From the NCBI GenBank assembly GCA_013204555.1, contig JABMNO010000036.1, positions 1-64,000 on the forward strand: a stretch of DNA of 64,000 nucleotides, written 5' to 3'. The number at the start of each line of letters is the position of its first letter. The first letter of the stretch is position 1. Shown here in pieces: positions 35,735 through 44,794 of the stretch. A program made the position numbers and the translations under genes. The notes below the pieces were generated by a model. It saw only the letters and a program-made list of their open reading frames with translations. It made no database searches and was not told the origin of the DNA. Source of the DNA: Chloroflexota bacterium. GTDB taxonomy: Bacteria > Chloroflexota > Dehalococcoidia > Lucifugimonadales > Lucifugimonadaceae.

Positions 35735-36294
35735 TACGCGCTTACCTCATTGATCTCAACTGAGGCGTCCACAGCGGGTTCATTGTCATCGCCTCGAGCC
35801 AACGCGATCGCACCAACCATCGCAACCAGAAGTATCACAGACGCGATCTCAAACGGAATGGCCCACTGGTTGAACAGTGAGTCGCCTACGGTTTCAAATC
35901 CGGTGGAGTTGCTCTCAGCGATAGCAACCGCAACGCTGTCAGGCTCGGCAAGTTGAGGAACGTCGCTGTAGATGAATGTCAACGTCAGCAAAACAAACAC
36001 ACCAACTGCAATCAGAAACGCTACTGGCCGCTGAGGATTGTCGAGGTTGATGTTGAGATCAGTGGTTCTCGTAAGCATGATGGCGAACAGGATCACTATG
36101 GTGACAGCACCTGCATAGATAAGAATTTGCGCCAGCGCGAGGAACTCGGCATAGGCGACGAGGAATATTCCGGCGACGCCAAGCATTGCTATGAGCAAGC
36201 TCAGCGTGGCCCGCACAACATTGCGGTCAAGCACAACGCCCAGGGCGCCAATAACCGTGATCACCGCCAACACGTAGAACACGATGGCACTCAT
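35734..36294 (-). CDS. nuoJ: NADH-quinone oxidoreductase subunit J
   Basis: A 186-residue, five-helix subunit. VVRATLSLLIAMLGVAGIFL and EFLALAQILIYAGAVTIVILFAIML are the conserved NuoJ helices, including the pi-bulge region. The C-terminal tail is acidic (about 160-186). The ATG overlaps the nuoI stop by four bases. Confidence 0.95.
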   Translation of the reverse strand: MSAIVFYVLAVITVIGALGVVLDRNVVRATLSLLIAMLGVAGIFLVAYAEFLALAQILIYAGAVTIVILFAIMLTRTTDLNINLDNPQRPVAFLIAVGVFVLLTLTFIYSDVPQLAEPDSVAVAIAESNSTGFETVGDSLFNQWAIPFEIASVILLVAMVGAIALARGDDNEPAVDASVEINEVSA

Positions 36295-36869
36295 GTTGCG
36301 GTCGCCTCAGGTTCAGCTTCCAGAGGAGGATTAGCGGCGGCTTCAGCAGCTTCCTTTGCTGCCTTCGCCTCAGCAATAACAGCGCGCTCCTTTGGCGATG
36401 GCAAGTTGGGTTTCGACTGCTTCCACCCTGTCTCGCTCTGGTACTTCGTGCCCATCTTTAAGAGCGTAGGCAGATCGACTCGGTTTCCATCACGCATGCG
36501 ATCACCGAGTTCGTGCTCGTGCGACATTTCAATGGCGTCAAAGTTACATACATCAACGCAGATTCCGCAGAGAATACATCGCCCAAGGTTGATCTCGAAG
36601 GTGTTGATGATCTTCTTGCGATGGCTGTCGCCCTCGGCAAACTTCTCGTTGTCGGTCATCTCCGCAGACATGCACTGCGTAGGACAATACCGGACGCAGA
36701 CCATGCAACCTGTACAGAACGGTTCATCGCGAGCGGCGTCAAATAGCAGCGCAGGGAAGCCCATGTAACGGTCCTGGATGGGCAAGTGCTCTTTCGGATA
36801 CTCCGCTGTGACCTTCTTGCGCATCATGGAGCCAAGGCTCACTCGTAGCGCTTTAATGGAGTTAATCAT
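36291..36869 (-). CDS. nuoI: NADH-quinone oxidoreductase subunit I (2x 4Fe-4S)
   Basis: A 192-residue ferredoxin-type subunit with two complete cluster sets: CTGCMVCVRYCP (about 57-68) and CILCGICVDVCN (about 97-108). These form clusters N6a and N6b, passing electrons toward NuoB. The C-terminus is extended and Ala/Glu-rich (about 165-192). The start ATG shares a base with the nuoH stop (TGATG). In complexes without NuoEFG this subunit is a candidate docking site for ferredoxin; that is inference here. Confidence 0.96.
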   Translation of the reverse strand: MINSIKALRVSLGSMMRKKVTAEYPKEHLPIQDRYMGFPALLFDAARDEPFCTGCMVCVRYCPTQCMSAEMTDNEKFAEGDSHRKKIINTFEINLGRCILCGICVDVCNFDAIEMSHEHELGDRMRDGNRVDLPTLLKMGTKYQSETGWKQSKPNLPSPKERAVIAEAKAAKEAAEAAANPPLEAEPEATAT

Positions 36870-38092
36870 CAGTCGCCTGTGCCATCGGGGACCAGCTTGT
36901 TACCGCCATCATCACGACTTGCTCGCCGATACATCTGAACCGTCGACGGATCAGCCTTACGCGCCGTACGGCGCGCCCCGAAATACAGCCCTCCAATGAG
37001 GATAGGAACCGAGAAGGTCGTCATCGTCCAGAGCGGCCAATCGTAGAAGATCACGATAGACATCAGAATGAAGTTAACGAATGAGAGCGGGATGAGGGAC
37101 TTCCATCCAAACGCCATGAGTTGATCGATTCGGAGACGTGGATACGTCCCTCGGAACCAGAAGAAGAGGCCAACGACCATGTACGTCTTGAAGAGGAACC
37201 AGCCGACACCCAGTGCGTCAGTCTGCCACTCCTCGAGCGCTGTGCCGAATATCGATTCAGGTGGGGAAGGCCAACTCCAGCCGCCAAAGAAAAGCAGAAT
37301 CGTGAGTGCTGCGATAACAAACGTATTGATGTACTCGGCCAGGAAGAATACGGCCCAGTGCGCCCCGGAATACTCCAGGAACGGGCCACCTACGACCTCA
37401 GATTCGGCGTGATGGATATCAAAGGGCGTACGGCCAAGTTCAGCAAGCCCCGCAAGAATGAACACGATCAAGCCCAGCGGCATGATGAATGCGAACGGGA
37501 TGGCGCCCTGCCCGCCGAACGAAATCACCCGCTCACCAATGGTGACCTCGTTGCCAAGCACAACATCACGTAGATCAAGACTCTGCACCAGAACGGCGAT
37601 CGCCAGCACCACAACGATAATCGGAATCTCGTAGCTCACGAGTTGAGCAGCGGCCCTGATGCCGCCCAGCACCGAGTACTTGCTTGATGAGGTGTACCCG
37701 GCGATTAGCAGTCCAACGATGCCAACGGTCGAGATCGCGACGATATAGAGGAGTCCAAGCTCCTGCGGCGCAACTACCGCTCCATCTGCAAACGGGACTG
37801 TCAGCCACACGAGGAAAGCCGAAACAAACACGATTATCGGCGCGCTCCAGAAGAGCATTCCACTGGAGTTGGTGGGTCGGATATCTTCTTTGGTAATTAG
37901 CTTGAATACATCCGCCATCGGCTGAAGTAAACCGTGCGGGCCTACTCGGGACGGACCTGCTCGCATCTGGATTCTGGCGAGCGTCTTGCGTTCGTACCAG
38001 GTTAGAGAAATGACCACGGTAGACAGGAACGCGAATAGTCCGAAGATGCCAACCACCACCACAGCGATATATGTCCAGTTGAACTCGTTCAT
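36869..38092 (-). CDS. nuoH: NADH-quinone oxidoreductase subunit H
   Basis: About 407 residues from ATG 38092, which overlaps the nuoD stop by four bases; an upstream in-frame extension would run into nuoD and is rejected. Conserved parts include YERKTLARIQMRAGPSRVGPHGLLQPMADVFKLITKED and ELGRTPFDIHHAESEVVGG (quinone-chamber loop; the usual DLPEAE reads DIHHAE). RYPRLRIDQLMAFGWKSLIPLS-type residues follow near the end. It forms the quinone tunnel with NuoB and NuoD and has eight or nine helices. Confidence 0.95.
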   Translation of the reverse strand: MNEFNWTYIAVVVVGIFGLFAFLSTVVISLTWYERKTLARIQMRAGPSRVGPHGLLQPMADVFKLITKEDIRPTNSSGMLFWSAPIIVFVSAFLVWLTVPFADGAVVAPQELGLLYIVAISTVGIVGLLIAGYTSSSKYSVLGGIRAAAQLVSYEIPIIVVVLAIAVLVQSLDLRDVVLGNEVTIGERVISFGGQGAIPFAFIMPLGLIVFILAGLAELGRTPFDIHHAESEVVGGPFLEYSGAHWAVFFLAEYINTFVIAALTILLFFGGWSWPSPPESIFGTALEEWQTDALGVGWFLFKTYMVVGLFFWFRGTYPRLRIDQLMAFGWKSLIPLSFVNFILMSIVIFYDWPLWTMTTFSVPILIGGLYFGARRTARKADPSTVQMYRRASRDDGGNKLVPDGTGD

Positions 38093-39225
38093 CTGTCGAC
38101 CTCGCCCAGCACGATGTCCAGCGAGCCAAGGATGACAACCGAGTCGGCGATATAGTGGCCAATGAGGAGGTCGCGCAGCGCCATGAGGTTGCAAAATGAC
38201 GGTGGACGAACCTTCAGCCGGTAGGGACTCTCAGCACCCTCAGAGACCAGGTAGACGCCAAAATCGCCGCGTGGATTCTCGGCGTGAACATACACTTCGC
38301 CTTTCGGCGGGCGGGCTATCGCACGGACCTTCGCCTGCACTGGTCCCGGTTCCATCTGCTGGAGCGCCTGCCGAATTATCTTGATCGATTCGCGGGCTTC
38401 GAGCACCCGCAGGTAGTAGCGATCCCAGCAGTCTCCAGCCGACCCCACTGGTACGCCGAAGTCGAAACGGTCGTATACCGAATACGGCTCTTCAATACGC
38501 ACGTCATATGGCACGCCAGATGCGCGCAACGTAGCGCCGCTCAGTCCCCAGTCCAGAGCTACATCGCCATCGATGACACCGATGCCGCGTGTCCTCTCAA
38601 CGAAAACTTCGCCAAGTGAAAGCATCTTGTCAGCCTCGTCGATGCCTGCCTCCAGTTCGCCGAGAAGCGTTGTGACTCGCGCTGGGAAGTCCGCTATGAC
38701 ATCCTGCTTTATGCCTCCAACGCGGAAGAAGTTATGCATCATCCGGGCGCCACTGGTGGCCTCGAATAGCGCCAGAATTTTCTCGCGGTCCCGGAAGTTG
38801 TAGAGGGATGGAGTTAGTGCGCCCATATCGAGAGCAAACGTGCCGATGAATACCAGATGGCTGGCAATACGGTTGAGTTCGCAAAGAATCACGCGGATGT
38901 ACTCAGCCCGGTCAGGCACCTCAAGGTCCATCAGCTTCTCAACGGCCATCACCAGGCCAAGCTCGTTGTTGAAGTTGGAGATGTAGTCCAGCCGGTCGAA
39001 GAGCGTAATGATCTGGGAGTAGATCTCGTTCTCAAACAACTTTTCGGAGCCACGGTGCAGGTAGCCGATATGAGGAGTGACATCCACGATCATCTCTGAA
39101 TCGAGCGCGAGTTCCATGCGAAACACGCCGTGGGTAGCCGGATGCTGCGGCCCCATGTTGATCAACATGTCGGCCATGCCTCGGCCCTTGTCGATCACGT
39201 TCGTTGTGATGCCAGATTCAGTCAT
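38089..39225 (-). CDS. nuoD: NADH-quinone oxidoreductase subunit D (49 kDa)
   Basis: About 378 residues from ATG 39225, just after the nuoC stop; an ATG at 39240 overlapping nuoC is the alternative. GPQHPATHGVFRMEL near the N-terminus holds the quinone-site His, HRGSEKLFE and DRLDYISNFNNELG are standard, and the C-terminus ends in the conserved DIVLGEVDR. It is related to the large subunit of NiFe hydrogenases but lacks the nickel cysteines. It forms the quinone reduction site with NuoB. Confidence 0.95.
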   Translation of the reverse strand: MTESGITTNVIDKGRGMADMLINMGPQHPATHGVFRMELALDSEMIVDVTPHIGYLHRGSEKLFENEIYSQIITLFDRLDYISNFNNELGLVMAVEKLMDLEVPDRAEYIRVILCELNRIASHLVFIGTFALDMGALTPSLYNFRDREKILALFEATSGARMMHNFFRVGGIKQDVIADFPARVTTLLGELEAGIDEADKMLSLGEVFVERTRGIGVIDGDVALDWGLSGATLRASGVPYDVRIEEPYSVYDRFDFGVPVGSAGDCWDRYYLRVLEARESIKIIRQALQQMEPGPVQAKVRAIARPPKGEVYVHAENPRGDFGVYLVSEGAESPYRLKVRPPSFCNLMALRDLLIGHYIADSVVILGSLDIVLGEVDR

Positions 39226-39229
39226 GCGA

Positions 39230-39802
39230 TTAGAATTCATCGTAATCGTGCAGTGGATATGACTTGCGGCCCGGATAGCCCTCGAAGCCATCCGGCAGGA
39301 TTAGTGTTCTCAGGTCAGGGTGCCCCAAAAATTCCACCCCAAAAAGATCGTGCATCTCCCGCTCGTACCAGTCGGCCCCACGCCACACAGTCGTCACCGT
39401 TGGCAGTTTTGGGTCGCTGGCCGGTACCCGGCCCTTGAGGACCATCTTGTGCTGATGTTCAAGTGAGTACAGGTGGTAGACCACATCGAAGGCGGCTTCC
39501 TGCTCCTCGTAGTCGACCACACACAGTAGTCGAAGGTACTTGAACGACGTTCGTTCGTCTGATTTCAGGATGCCTGCTATCGCATCGATGTGACTGGCTG
39601 GAGCGTGACAGACCACTTCATCAATATCGGCGCCGATCTCCACTTCATATTTAGTCAGTACATCAGGGAGCAAGACTGACAGAGCTTCGCCTTTCGGGGT
39701 CAGGCGCGACGGGGCCTGGTCGGCGTCCGGGGCGTGGCGGCCACGAGAAGCCGTTATTGGTGGAGGACGCTTCGTCGAGCCTTCATCTGAGCCAGTGGTC
39801 AA
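39230..39802 (-). CDS. nuoC: NADH-quinone oxidoreductase subunit C (30 kDa)
   Basis: A 190-residue subunit. The diagnostic motif is [40 protein letters not shown], seen at about 145-184. The first 35 residues are charged and poorly conserved. It starts with TTG overlapping the nuoB stop (TTGA). nuoC and nuoD are separate genes, not fused as in E. coli. Confidence 0.95.
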   Translation of the reverse strand: MTTGSDEGSTKRPPPITASRGRHAPDADQAPSRLTPKGEALSVLLPDVLTKYEVEIGADIDEVVCHAPASHIDAIAGILKSDERTSFKYLRLLCVVDYEEQEAAFDVVYHLYSLEHQHKMVLKGRVPASDPKLPTVTTVWRGADWYEREMHDLFGVEFLGHPDLRTLILPDGFEGYPGRKSYPLHDYDEF

Positions 39803-40305
39803 CCGATGTTCCGCTCTTTCGCGTCGAGGCTGATTTTGTCTTGCAGCTTGATGAGGCCGTCCATGAGTGCTTCCGGGCGAGGGGGACAGCCGGGGACATA
39901 TATGTCAACTGGAATGATGTGATCCACGCCCATTACTACCGAGTATGAGCGGTAGTACGGCCCGCCGTTGGTAGCGCAACTTCCCATGGCGATGACCCAC
40001 TTAGGATCCGGCATCTGCTCGTAAAGCAGCTTGATGGGTTCTTCCATCTTCTTGACCACAGTGCCTGCAACGATAATCAGATCGGACTGGCGGGGCGTTG
40101 GCCAGGTGACAACACCAAAACGGTCGAAGTCATGATGCGGCATGAACGTGCTGATCATCTCAATGGCGCAACAGGCCAGTCCAAAAGTGAGAGGCCAAAG
40201 GGACGATTTGCGCGCCGCAGCGAACACCTCGTCCGTCTTGCCAGTCAGAACTCCCGGCAGCGCCTGTTGGAACGGGCTGCTGGCGGGAGTGTTGCCTCGG
40301 CCCAT
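39799..40305 (-). CDS. nuoB: NADH-quinone oxidoreductase subunit B
   Basis: About 168 residues from ATG 40305, behind GGAG; a TTG at 40317 behind AAGGAG is equally possible. The cluster N2 ligands are present: the tandem Cys in GLACCAIEM, the Cys in [11 protein letters not shown], and the Cys in [11 protein letters not shown]. It reduces quinone with NuoD. It overlaps the end of nuoA if the TTG is used and nearly abuts it otherwise. Confidence 0.95.
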   Translation of the reverse strand: MGRGNTPASSPFQQALPGVLTGKTDEVFAAARKSSLWPLTFGLACCAIEMISTFMPHHDFDRFGVVTWPTPRQSDLIIVAGTVVKKMEEPIKLLYEQMPDPKWVIAMGSCATNGGPYYRSYSVVMGVDHIIPVDIYVPGCPPRPEALMDGLIKLQDKISLDAKERNIG

Positions 40306-40307
40306 CT

Positions 40308-40676
40308 CTATCTCCAACTCAACGCTCCTTTACGCCATGCGAACGCGAGGCCAAACAGGAGGATGCCCAGGAACACAAGCATCTCGTAGAACACGATATC
40401 GGATGACTTGAGGAAGGTAATTGTCCACGGAAACAGGAACACGGCTTCCACATCAAAAATCAGGAACAGAAGCGCATATATGTAATACCGAATGTTGATC
40501 TGGGACCAGCGAAACTCACCCGGCCTGATTCCAGACTCATAGGCGACTCCCTTGTCCTCAGACGGCCGTTTTGGCGAGAGGAACCAGGAGGTCATGAAAA
40601 GGCCAACGATGGCCATCAGACCAACTCCGGCGCCGATCACCACGGCGGCCCACTTTACGTCAAAACCTTCGGGCAA
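40308..40676 (-). CDS. nuoA: NADH-quinone oxidoreductase subunit A
   Basis: A 122-residue, three-helix subunit. [43 protein letters not shown] contains the conserved E and D/E residues near the quinone tunnel. It starts with TTG and without an obvious ribosome site. It is the first gene of the eleven-gene cluster, about 139 bp after trpB, so its promoter probably lies in that gap. Confidence 0.94.
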   Translation of the reverse strand: MPEGFDVKWAAVVIGAGVGLMAIVGLFMTSWFLSPKRPSEDKGVAYESGIRPGEFRWSQINIRYYIYALLFLIFDVEAVFLFPWTITFLKSSDIVFYEMLVFLGILLFGLAFAWRKGALSWR

Positions 40677-40815
40677 TTACTGAGTAATCCAATCGTGGCT
40701 CTCGGGCGCGCGAACCCGTTACGAGCACTGGCACTTCTAGGGGGATTTCTATACTGAGATTAACACACCGGTGATCGATATGCGCACACATCAATCGGGA
40801 AATATCTTTCACTAC

Positions 40816-42024
40816 CTAAAGCTTAATACCCTTCGCCGCCGCAACGGTCTCAAGGTCCTTGTCGCCGCGGCCACTGAGGAGCAGGAGGAGCGTGCCACCC
40901 TTACCGACTTCGCCAGCAAGTTCCTTCAGCTTCGCTATTGCATGCGATGGCTCCAACGCTGGCGGGATTCCTTCCAGCCGCGAGAGCATATCGAAACCTT
41001 CCAACGCTTCTTCGTCCGTCGCACTAATGTACCGAGCGCGTTCAATGTCCTTCAGGTAACTGTGCTCAGGACCAACGCCAGGGTAGTCGAGCCCCGCAGA
41101 AATTGAGTGCGCTTCTTGCACCTGGCCATGCTCATCCTGCAGAAGATACGAATACGAGCCGTGGAGCACTCCGGGCCGACCAAGCGTCATTGTTGCCGCG
41201 TGCTTCCCGTCCAGCCCTTCGCCAGACGCTTCCACACCGACCAGCTTCACCGACTCATCATCGATGAATCCGCTGAACAGCCCCATCGCGTTGCTGCCGC
41301 CACCGACGCATGCAACGGCCATATCTGGCAGCGCCCCCGTTCGGTCAAGAAATTGTTGGCGGGATTCAGTACCAATCACAGACTGGAAGTCGCGCACCAG
41401 AACCGGGTACGGGTGGGGACCGACGACACTTCCGATGATGTAGTGCGTGGTCTCAACATTGGTCACCCAGTCTCGGATGGCTTCGTTGATCGCGTCCTTG
41501 AGAGTTCGGCTACCGGATTTCACAGGTTCCACCGTGGCGCCCATGAGTTTCATGCGAAACACGTTAGGCGACTGTCGACGAATGTCTTCCTCCCCCATGT
41601 AGACGATGCATTCCAGGCCCATGTGTGCGCAAACAGTCGCTGTCGCCACGCCGTGCTGCCCTGCGCCGGTCTCCGCAATGATGCGGTCCTTACCGAGCCG
41701 ACGTGTGAGCAGCGCCTGGCCAAGAGCATTGTTGATCTTATGGGCGCCGGTGTGAGCGAGGTCTTCCCGCTTGATCCAGATATCGGCTCCATCAAGCTCT
41801 TTGGTGAGACGTTCAGCGAAGTAGAGGGGAGTAGGCCGCCCCACGTAGTCACGCAGGAGCAGGTTGTACTCTTCCCAGAACTTCGGGTCGGCCTTCGCCT
41901 CTTCCCATGCGTCTTCCAGTTCCTGAAGCGCCGACATAAGCGTCTCAGGAACGAACTTGCCGCCATAGTCGCCAAAGCGACCAAATTGGTCGGGCAGGGA
42001 GGGTCGTTTATCTGTTGTGGCCAT
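40816..42024 (-). CDS. trpB: Tryptophan synthase beta subunit
   Basis: A 402-residue PLP enzyme that condenses indole with L-serine. The Schiff-base Lys is at 96 ([14 protein letters not shown] context), the catalytic Glu lies in ETGAGQHG, and the phosphate-binding GGGSNAMG is present. [16 protein letters not shown] matches the TrpB1 type, which works with TrpA. No trpA or other trp gene is within the window. AGAGA precedes the ATG. It is upstream of nuoA on the same strand. Confidence 0.96.
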   Translation of the reverse strand: MATTDKRPSLPDQFGRFGDYGGKFVPETLMSALQELEDAWEEAKADPKFWEEYNLLLRDYVGRPTPLYFAERLTKELDGADIWIKREDLAHTGAHKINNALGQALLTRRLGKDRIIAETGAGQHGVATATVCAHMGLECIVYMGEEDIRRQSPNVFRMKLMGATVEPVKSGSRTLKDAINEAIRDWVTNVETTHYIIGSVVGPHPYPVLVRDFQSVIGTESRQQFLDRTGALPDMAVACVGGGSNAMGLFSGFIDDESVKLVGVEASGEGLDGKHAATMTLGRPGVLHGSYSYLLQDEHGQVQEAHSISAGLDYPGVGPEHSYLKDIERARYISATDEEALEGFDMLSRLEGIPPALEPSHAIAKLKELAGEVGKGGTLLLLLSGRGDKDLETVAAAKGIKL

Positions 42025-42060
42025 GATATCTCTGTAAGTTTAGACGTTCTGAGAGAGGTA

Positions 42061-42082
42061 CCCTGAGGCTCTCGAAGGGCAC
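42061..42082 (+). repeat. Dispersed 22-bp repeat copy
   Basis: CCCTGAGGCTCTCGAAGGGCAC differs from 23647-23668 at only two positions. Both copies are intergenic. Confidence 0.55.
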
Positions 42083-42174
42083 CGCTCTCAAAATGTCCAA
42101 TGGATAGGCTTGCTGACAGCCCATACTCAAACGGGCATTGATCGGATTGTAGGATACACGGCACTTGAGACGAA

Positions 42175-42239
42175 GGTGGCTGGGTGGAGAGCGGCCGCCC
42201 TTCGACCGGCTCAGGATGGCCGCTCTCCATCCGGCCACC
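42175..42239. repeat. Long hairpin repeat (22-bp arms)
   Basis: The arms 42175-42196 and 42218-42239 are inverted copies at 20 of 22 positions (GGTGGC..GG.TGGAGAGCGGCC). The loop carries CTTCGACCGGCTCAGGAT, a motif common in dispersed extragenic repeats. It lies just before the dCMP deaminase-like gene. Confidence 0.65.
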
Positions 42240-42266
42240 GAACCACACTACGAGAGGTGCATCCCA

Positions 42267-42815
42267 TTGGCAGACACTCCTGACCGTCCAGACTGGGACG
42301 ACTACCTGATGGGTATAGCCATCGCCGTCCGGGCGCGCGCCAGCTGCACCGGCAACCGGGTAGGCTCGATCGTGGCCATTGATAATCGGGTCGTGGCAAC
42401 GGGCTACAACGGCACGCCGTTCAACACCGAAAATTGTGTCGACGGCGGATGCGACCGCTGCGCCAACCGCGAAAAGTACCCATCAGGTCAGGCCTATGAT
42501 CTCTGCATCTGCGTACACGCGGAACAGAATGCACTGCTCCAGGCCGCACGATTCGGCATCGCCGTGCAGGGCGGCATCATCTACACAACCATGCGCCCCT
42601 GTTTCGGCTGCACCAAAGAAATCATCCAGGCCGGTATCAGCGGCCTACGATATCTCCACGAGTGGCGGCACCCGGACGATGAGGTGTGGGCTCAGTATGA
42701 GAAGCTCCAGGCCCGCTTCCCCTCAGGAGCAAAACAGATCCAAACCACCGATGTCAACGCCGAATGGGCCACCTCAAAAAAAAGAGAAGCCACCACCACC
42801 GGGCATGATCAGTAA
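42267..42815 (+). CDS. dCMP deaminase-like zinc enzyme (ComEB family)
   Basis: 182 residues from TTG 42267, with AGAGGTG 8 nt upstream; the frame is open further upstream through the hairpin repeat, which is unlikely to be coding. The deaminase zinc site is complete: HAEQNA (84-89) with catalytic Glu 86, and PCFGC (111-115). An extra Cys set (GCDRC about 61-65 and CIC about 80-82) is typical of the ComEB/dCMP deaminase branch, which binds a second zinc. It converts dCMP to dUMP for dTMP synthesis. It lies 66 bp before an enolase-superfamily gene. Confidence 0.9.
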   Translation: MADTPDRPDWDDYLMGIAIAVRARASCTGNRVGSIVAIDNRVVATGYNGTPFNTENCVDGGCDRCANREKYPSGQAYDLCICVHAEQNALLQAARFGIAVQGGIIYTTMRPCFGCTKEIIQAGISGLRYLHEWRHPDDEVWAQYEKLQARFPSGAKQIQTTDVNAEWATSKKREATTTGHDQ

Positions 42816-42825
42816 CCGATTCGGT

Positions 42826-42849
42826 AGTTGTGGGGCTTGCCCCACAACT
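42826..42849. repeat. Perfect hairpin after the dCMP deaminase-like gene
   Basis: AGTTGTGGGGC and GCCCCACAACT are perfect 11-bp inverted copies with a 2-nt loop. It lies 10 bp after the deaminase stop and may end its transcript, but no T-run follows; it may also be a repeat-family member. Confidence 0.55.
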
Positions 42850-42881
42850 TCGTATTTGCATACGCAGGAAGTGGTCAAACC

Positions 42882-44060
42882 ATGAAAATCACATCAATAG
42901 AGACAATCGCGCTACGAGATGATGGCGGTGGAGATGCAGTCTCATGGAACATCGACTCCGGCGCTGCGGGCTACGACCTGACCCTGGTACGAGTCCACAC
43001 CGATGAAGGCATCACCGGCATCGGTCAGTGCGAGGCTCCGTCGCTGGTAATTGAGTCGATCATCCGAAACGCGATGGGGCTTGAGGCCATCATCGTTGGC
43101 GAAGACCCAACAGAAGTCCGGCGACTCTGGCAGAAGATGTACGCCGCCACCGGGCTTTACGGCCGACGCGGTGTTGTTATGGGCGCGATTGGAGCCGTAG
43201 AAACGGCGCTCTGGGATATCACCGGCAAAGCGACGGGCAAGCCGGTGCATGAGTTGGTCTGGCAGTCATTCACGGTGGCTGGAACAGGCGCTGAGCCAAA
43301 GAAGGTTGTACGTCCGTACGCAACGGTCTACCCCCCGGGTGACTCGATCGAACAGCTCCGAGAACGCATAGGAATCGCGGTGGGGCGCGGCTTCTCAGCG
43401 GTAAAGATCGAGGAGTGGCGGGGCCAGTTCGGCAACGTCAGCGTGGCCAAAGATGTTGAGGTCATAGCGGCCGCAAGGGATGCCCTCGGACCGGACCGCG
43501 AACTGATGATCGACGTCCAGAACAAGTGGCAGGATGTTGGCCAGGCCATCGAAACGATTCGTGCCATCGCTGAGTACAGGCCGTATTTTATCGAAGCTCC
43601 ATTGCCCGCTGACAGCATCGACGGCTACGCCCGGCTCGCCTCGGCTGTAGATACCAGAATCGCCGTCGGCGACTGGGGCTTCGCTGGACGTCACGAGTTC
43701 CGGGACCTGCTCACTCGTGGCCGGGTGGACGTTGTTCAGCCAAGCTCCGTGCGCGGCGGCGGGATCCACGAAATATTGATCATCGCAGAGGAGGCCTACC
43801 GCCACGGAGCACTCTGCATCCCCCACGCATGGTGCCACGTTGTGGGAGTCGCAGCCGAAGTCCACATGGCCGCTGTAGTTCCGAATATGCCTTACTTTGA
43901 GTATCCCATCGCATTCCCGGACTCGCCCACGATCTCAGGCCTTCTGAACCCAGCAATCAAGATTCGGCCAGATGGTTTGGTAGAGGTGCCCAACCGCCCA
44001 GGCCTTGGCGTGGAACTCAGTGAGGACGTGCTGGCGAAGTACCGGGTCGAGCCCTACTAA
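42882..44060 (+). CDS. Enolase-superfamily enzyme (mandelate racemase/galactarate dehydratase-like)
   Basis: 392 residues from ATG 42882, behind AGGAAGTGG. Barrel motifs: K175-x-E177 (VKIEEW) in place of KxK, metal ligands D211 (DVQNKW) and E238 (IEAPL), then D264 (VGDWGF) where most members have Glu. The D283/H315 pair (VDVVQPSS and IPHAW) is that of the mandelate racemase group. It probably dehydrates or epimerises a sugar acid or related hydroxyacid. The changed third ligand and single Lys make it atypical. The stop TAATG overlaps the Nudix start. Confidence 0.85.
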   Translation: MKITSIETIALRDDGGGDAVSWNIDSGAAGYDLTLVRVHTDEGITGIGQCEAPSLVIESIIRNAMGLEAIIVGEDPTEVRRLWQKMYAATGLYGRRGVVMGAIGAVETALWDITGKATGKPVHELVWQSFTVAGTGAEPKKVVRPYATVYPPGDSIEQLRERIGIAVGRGFSAVKIEEWRGQFGNVSVAKDVEVIAAARDALGPDRELMIDVQNKWQDVGQAIETIRAIAEYRPYFIEAPLPADSIDGYARLASAVDTRIAVGDWGFAGRHEFRDLLTRGRVDVVQPSSVRGGGIHEILIIAEEAYRHGALCIPHAWCHVVGVAAEVHMAAVVPNMPYFEYPIAFPDSPTISGLLNPAIKIRPDGLVEVPNRPGLGVELSEDVLAKYRVEPY

Positions 44061-44503
44061 TGACCGATCCACTCCATCTCGTCGGCATCATGGCTGGGAT
44101 ATACCATAACGGCAAATACCTGATGATGGTCCGCGCAGAAGTTGAGTCCGAAGCGCCGATGACCCTCTCGTTCGTGAGCGGCAGCACCGAAGTAGGTCCG
44201 GAACGAGATGATGTACTTGAGGACACTTTGCATCGCGAAGTAATGGAGGAGGTGGGCGTCACCGTCGTCGATCTCGTCTATGTCCGAAGTCGAGCATTCA
44301 CGCTGACCCGAGGCGTCCCCGTGATTATTGCCGAGTTCATCTGCAAATGGGACGCCGGAACCGCCCGCGTCGCCGATCCCAACGAAGTTGAGTCAGTCGC
44401 ATGGATGACTGTCGCCGAAGTTAACAGCCATCCAAAATCACCCTCTTGGACCATCGATTCGATGGCCGCAATGGAAGCTAAGCGAATTGAGCTTGGCTGG
44501 TAG
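44060..44503 (+). CDS. Nudix hydrolase
   Basis: A 147-residue protein with a full Nudix box: G-x5-E-x7-R-E-V-x-E-E-x-G-V (GSTEVGPERDDV, then LHREVMEEVGV, about 40-66). It hydrolyses a nucleoside diphosphate linked to another moiety. The start codon lies on the stop of the enolase-superfamily gene (TAATG), so the two are co-translated. The partner suggests that it may process a nucleotide sugar or simply be a passenger. Confidence 0.92.
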   Translation: MTDPLHLVGIMAGIYHNGKYLMMVRAEVESEAPMTLSFVSGSTEVGPERDDVLEDTLHREVMEEVGVTVVDLVYVRSRAFTLTRGVPVIIAEFICKWDAGTARVADPNEVESVAWMTVAEVNSHPKSPSWTIDSMAAMEAKRIELGW

Positions 44504-44535
44504 GCGAGCGCGACTCTACCCGATTGTCGCGGGAT

Positions 44536-44573
44536 GAGATCCTCACGGCCCGCAAAGCCGGCCCTCAGGACGA
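44536..44573 (-). repeat. Dispersed intergenic repeat, reverse copy
   Basis: Read on the minus strand it matches the repeat at 45941-45979 (GAG.TCCTCACG...AGCC..CCCTCAG read on the plus strand). It lies between the Nudix gene and the IS110 transposase. Confidence 0.5.
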
Positions 44574-44607
44574 CTGTGATGATGTTTGCTGGTTATTCCC
44601 TGGTGCG

Positions 44608-44692
44608 GGCCTGACTCACAGGACGACAGGCCAAGTGCCTTGCTATCGATCTGTCGACCTACTTCGGGGTGGCCGTTTTGATCCACCGGCCA
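44608..44692 (+). ncRNA. Candidate bridge RNA region of the IS110 element
   Basis: Two stem-loops in series: GGCCTG/CAGGCC with a 13-nt loop (44608-44632) and TGGCCG/CGGCCA with an 11-nt loop (44670-44692). They lie 100-190 bases before the transposase start. Bridge RNAs of IS110-group elements are encoded in this position. No guide loops were matched to target sequence, so this is a candidate only. Confidence 0.3.
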
Positions 44693-44794
44693 GACGAGGA
44701 GTGACTTAATAGGAGCCTGGCTTTCGCCACTTCACAGTCCCGTCCTCCCGCCCAGCCGATGGGCACTATCCCACCCTGCAACGAGGAGACAGTT

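Noticed and set aside
38093-38194. Longer NuoH N-terminus
   Set aside because: It would lie inside nuoD in another frame; ATG 38092 overlaps the nuoD stop as in the rest of the operon.
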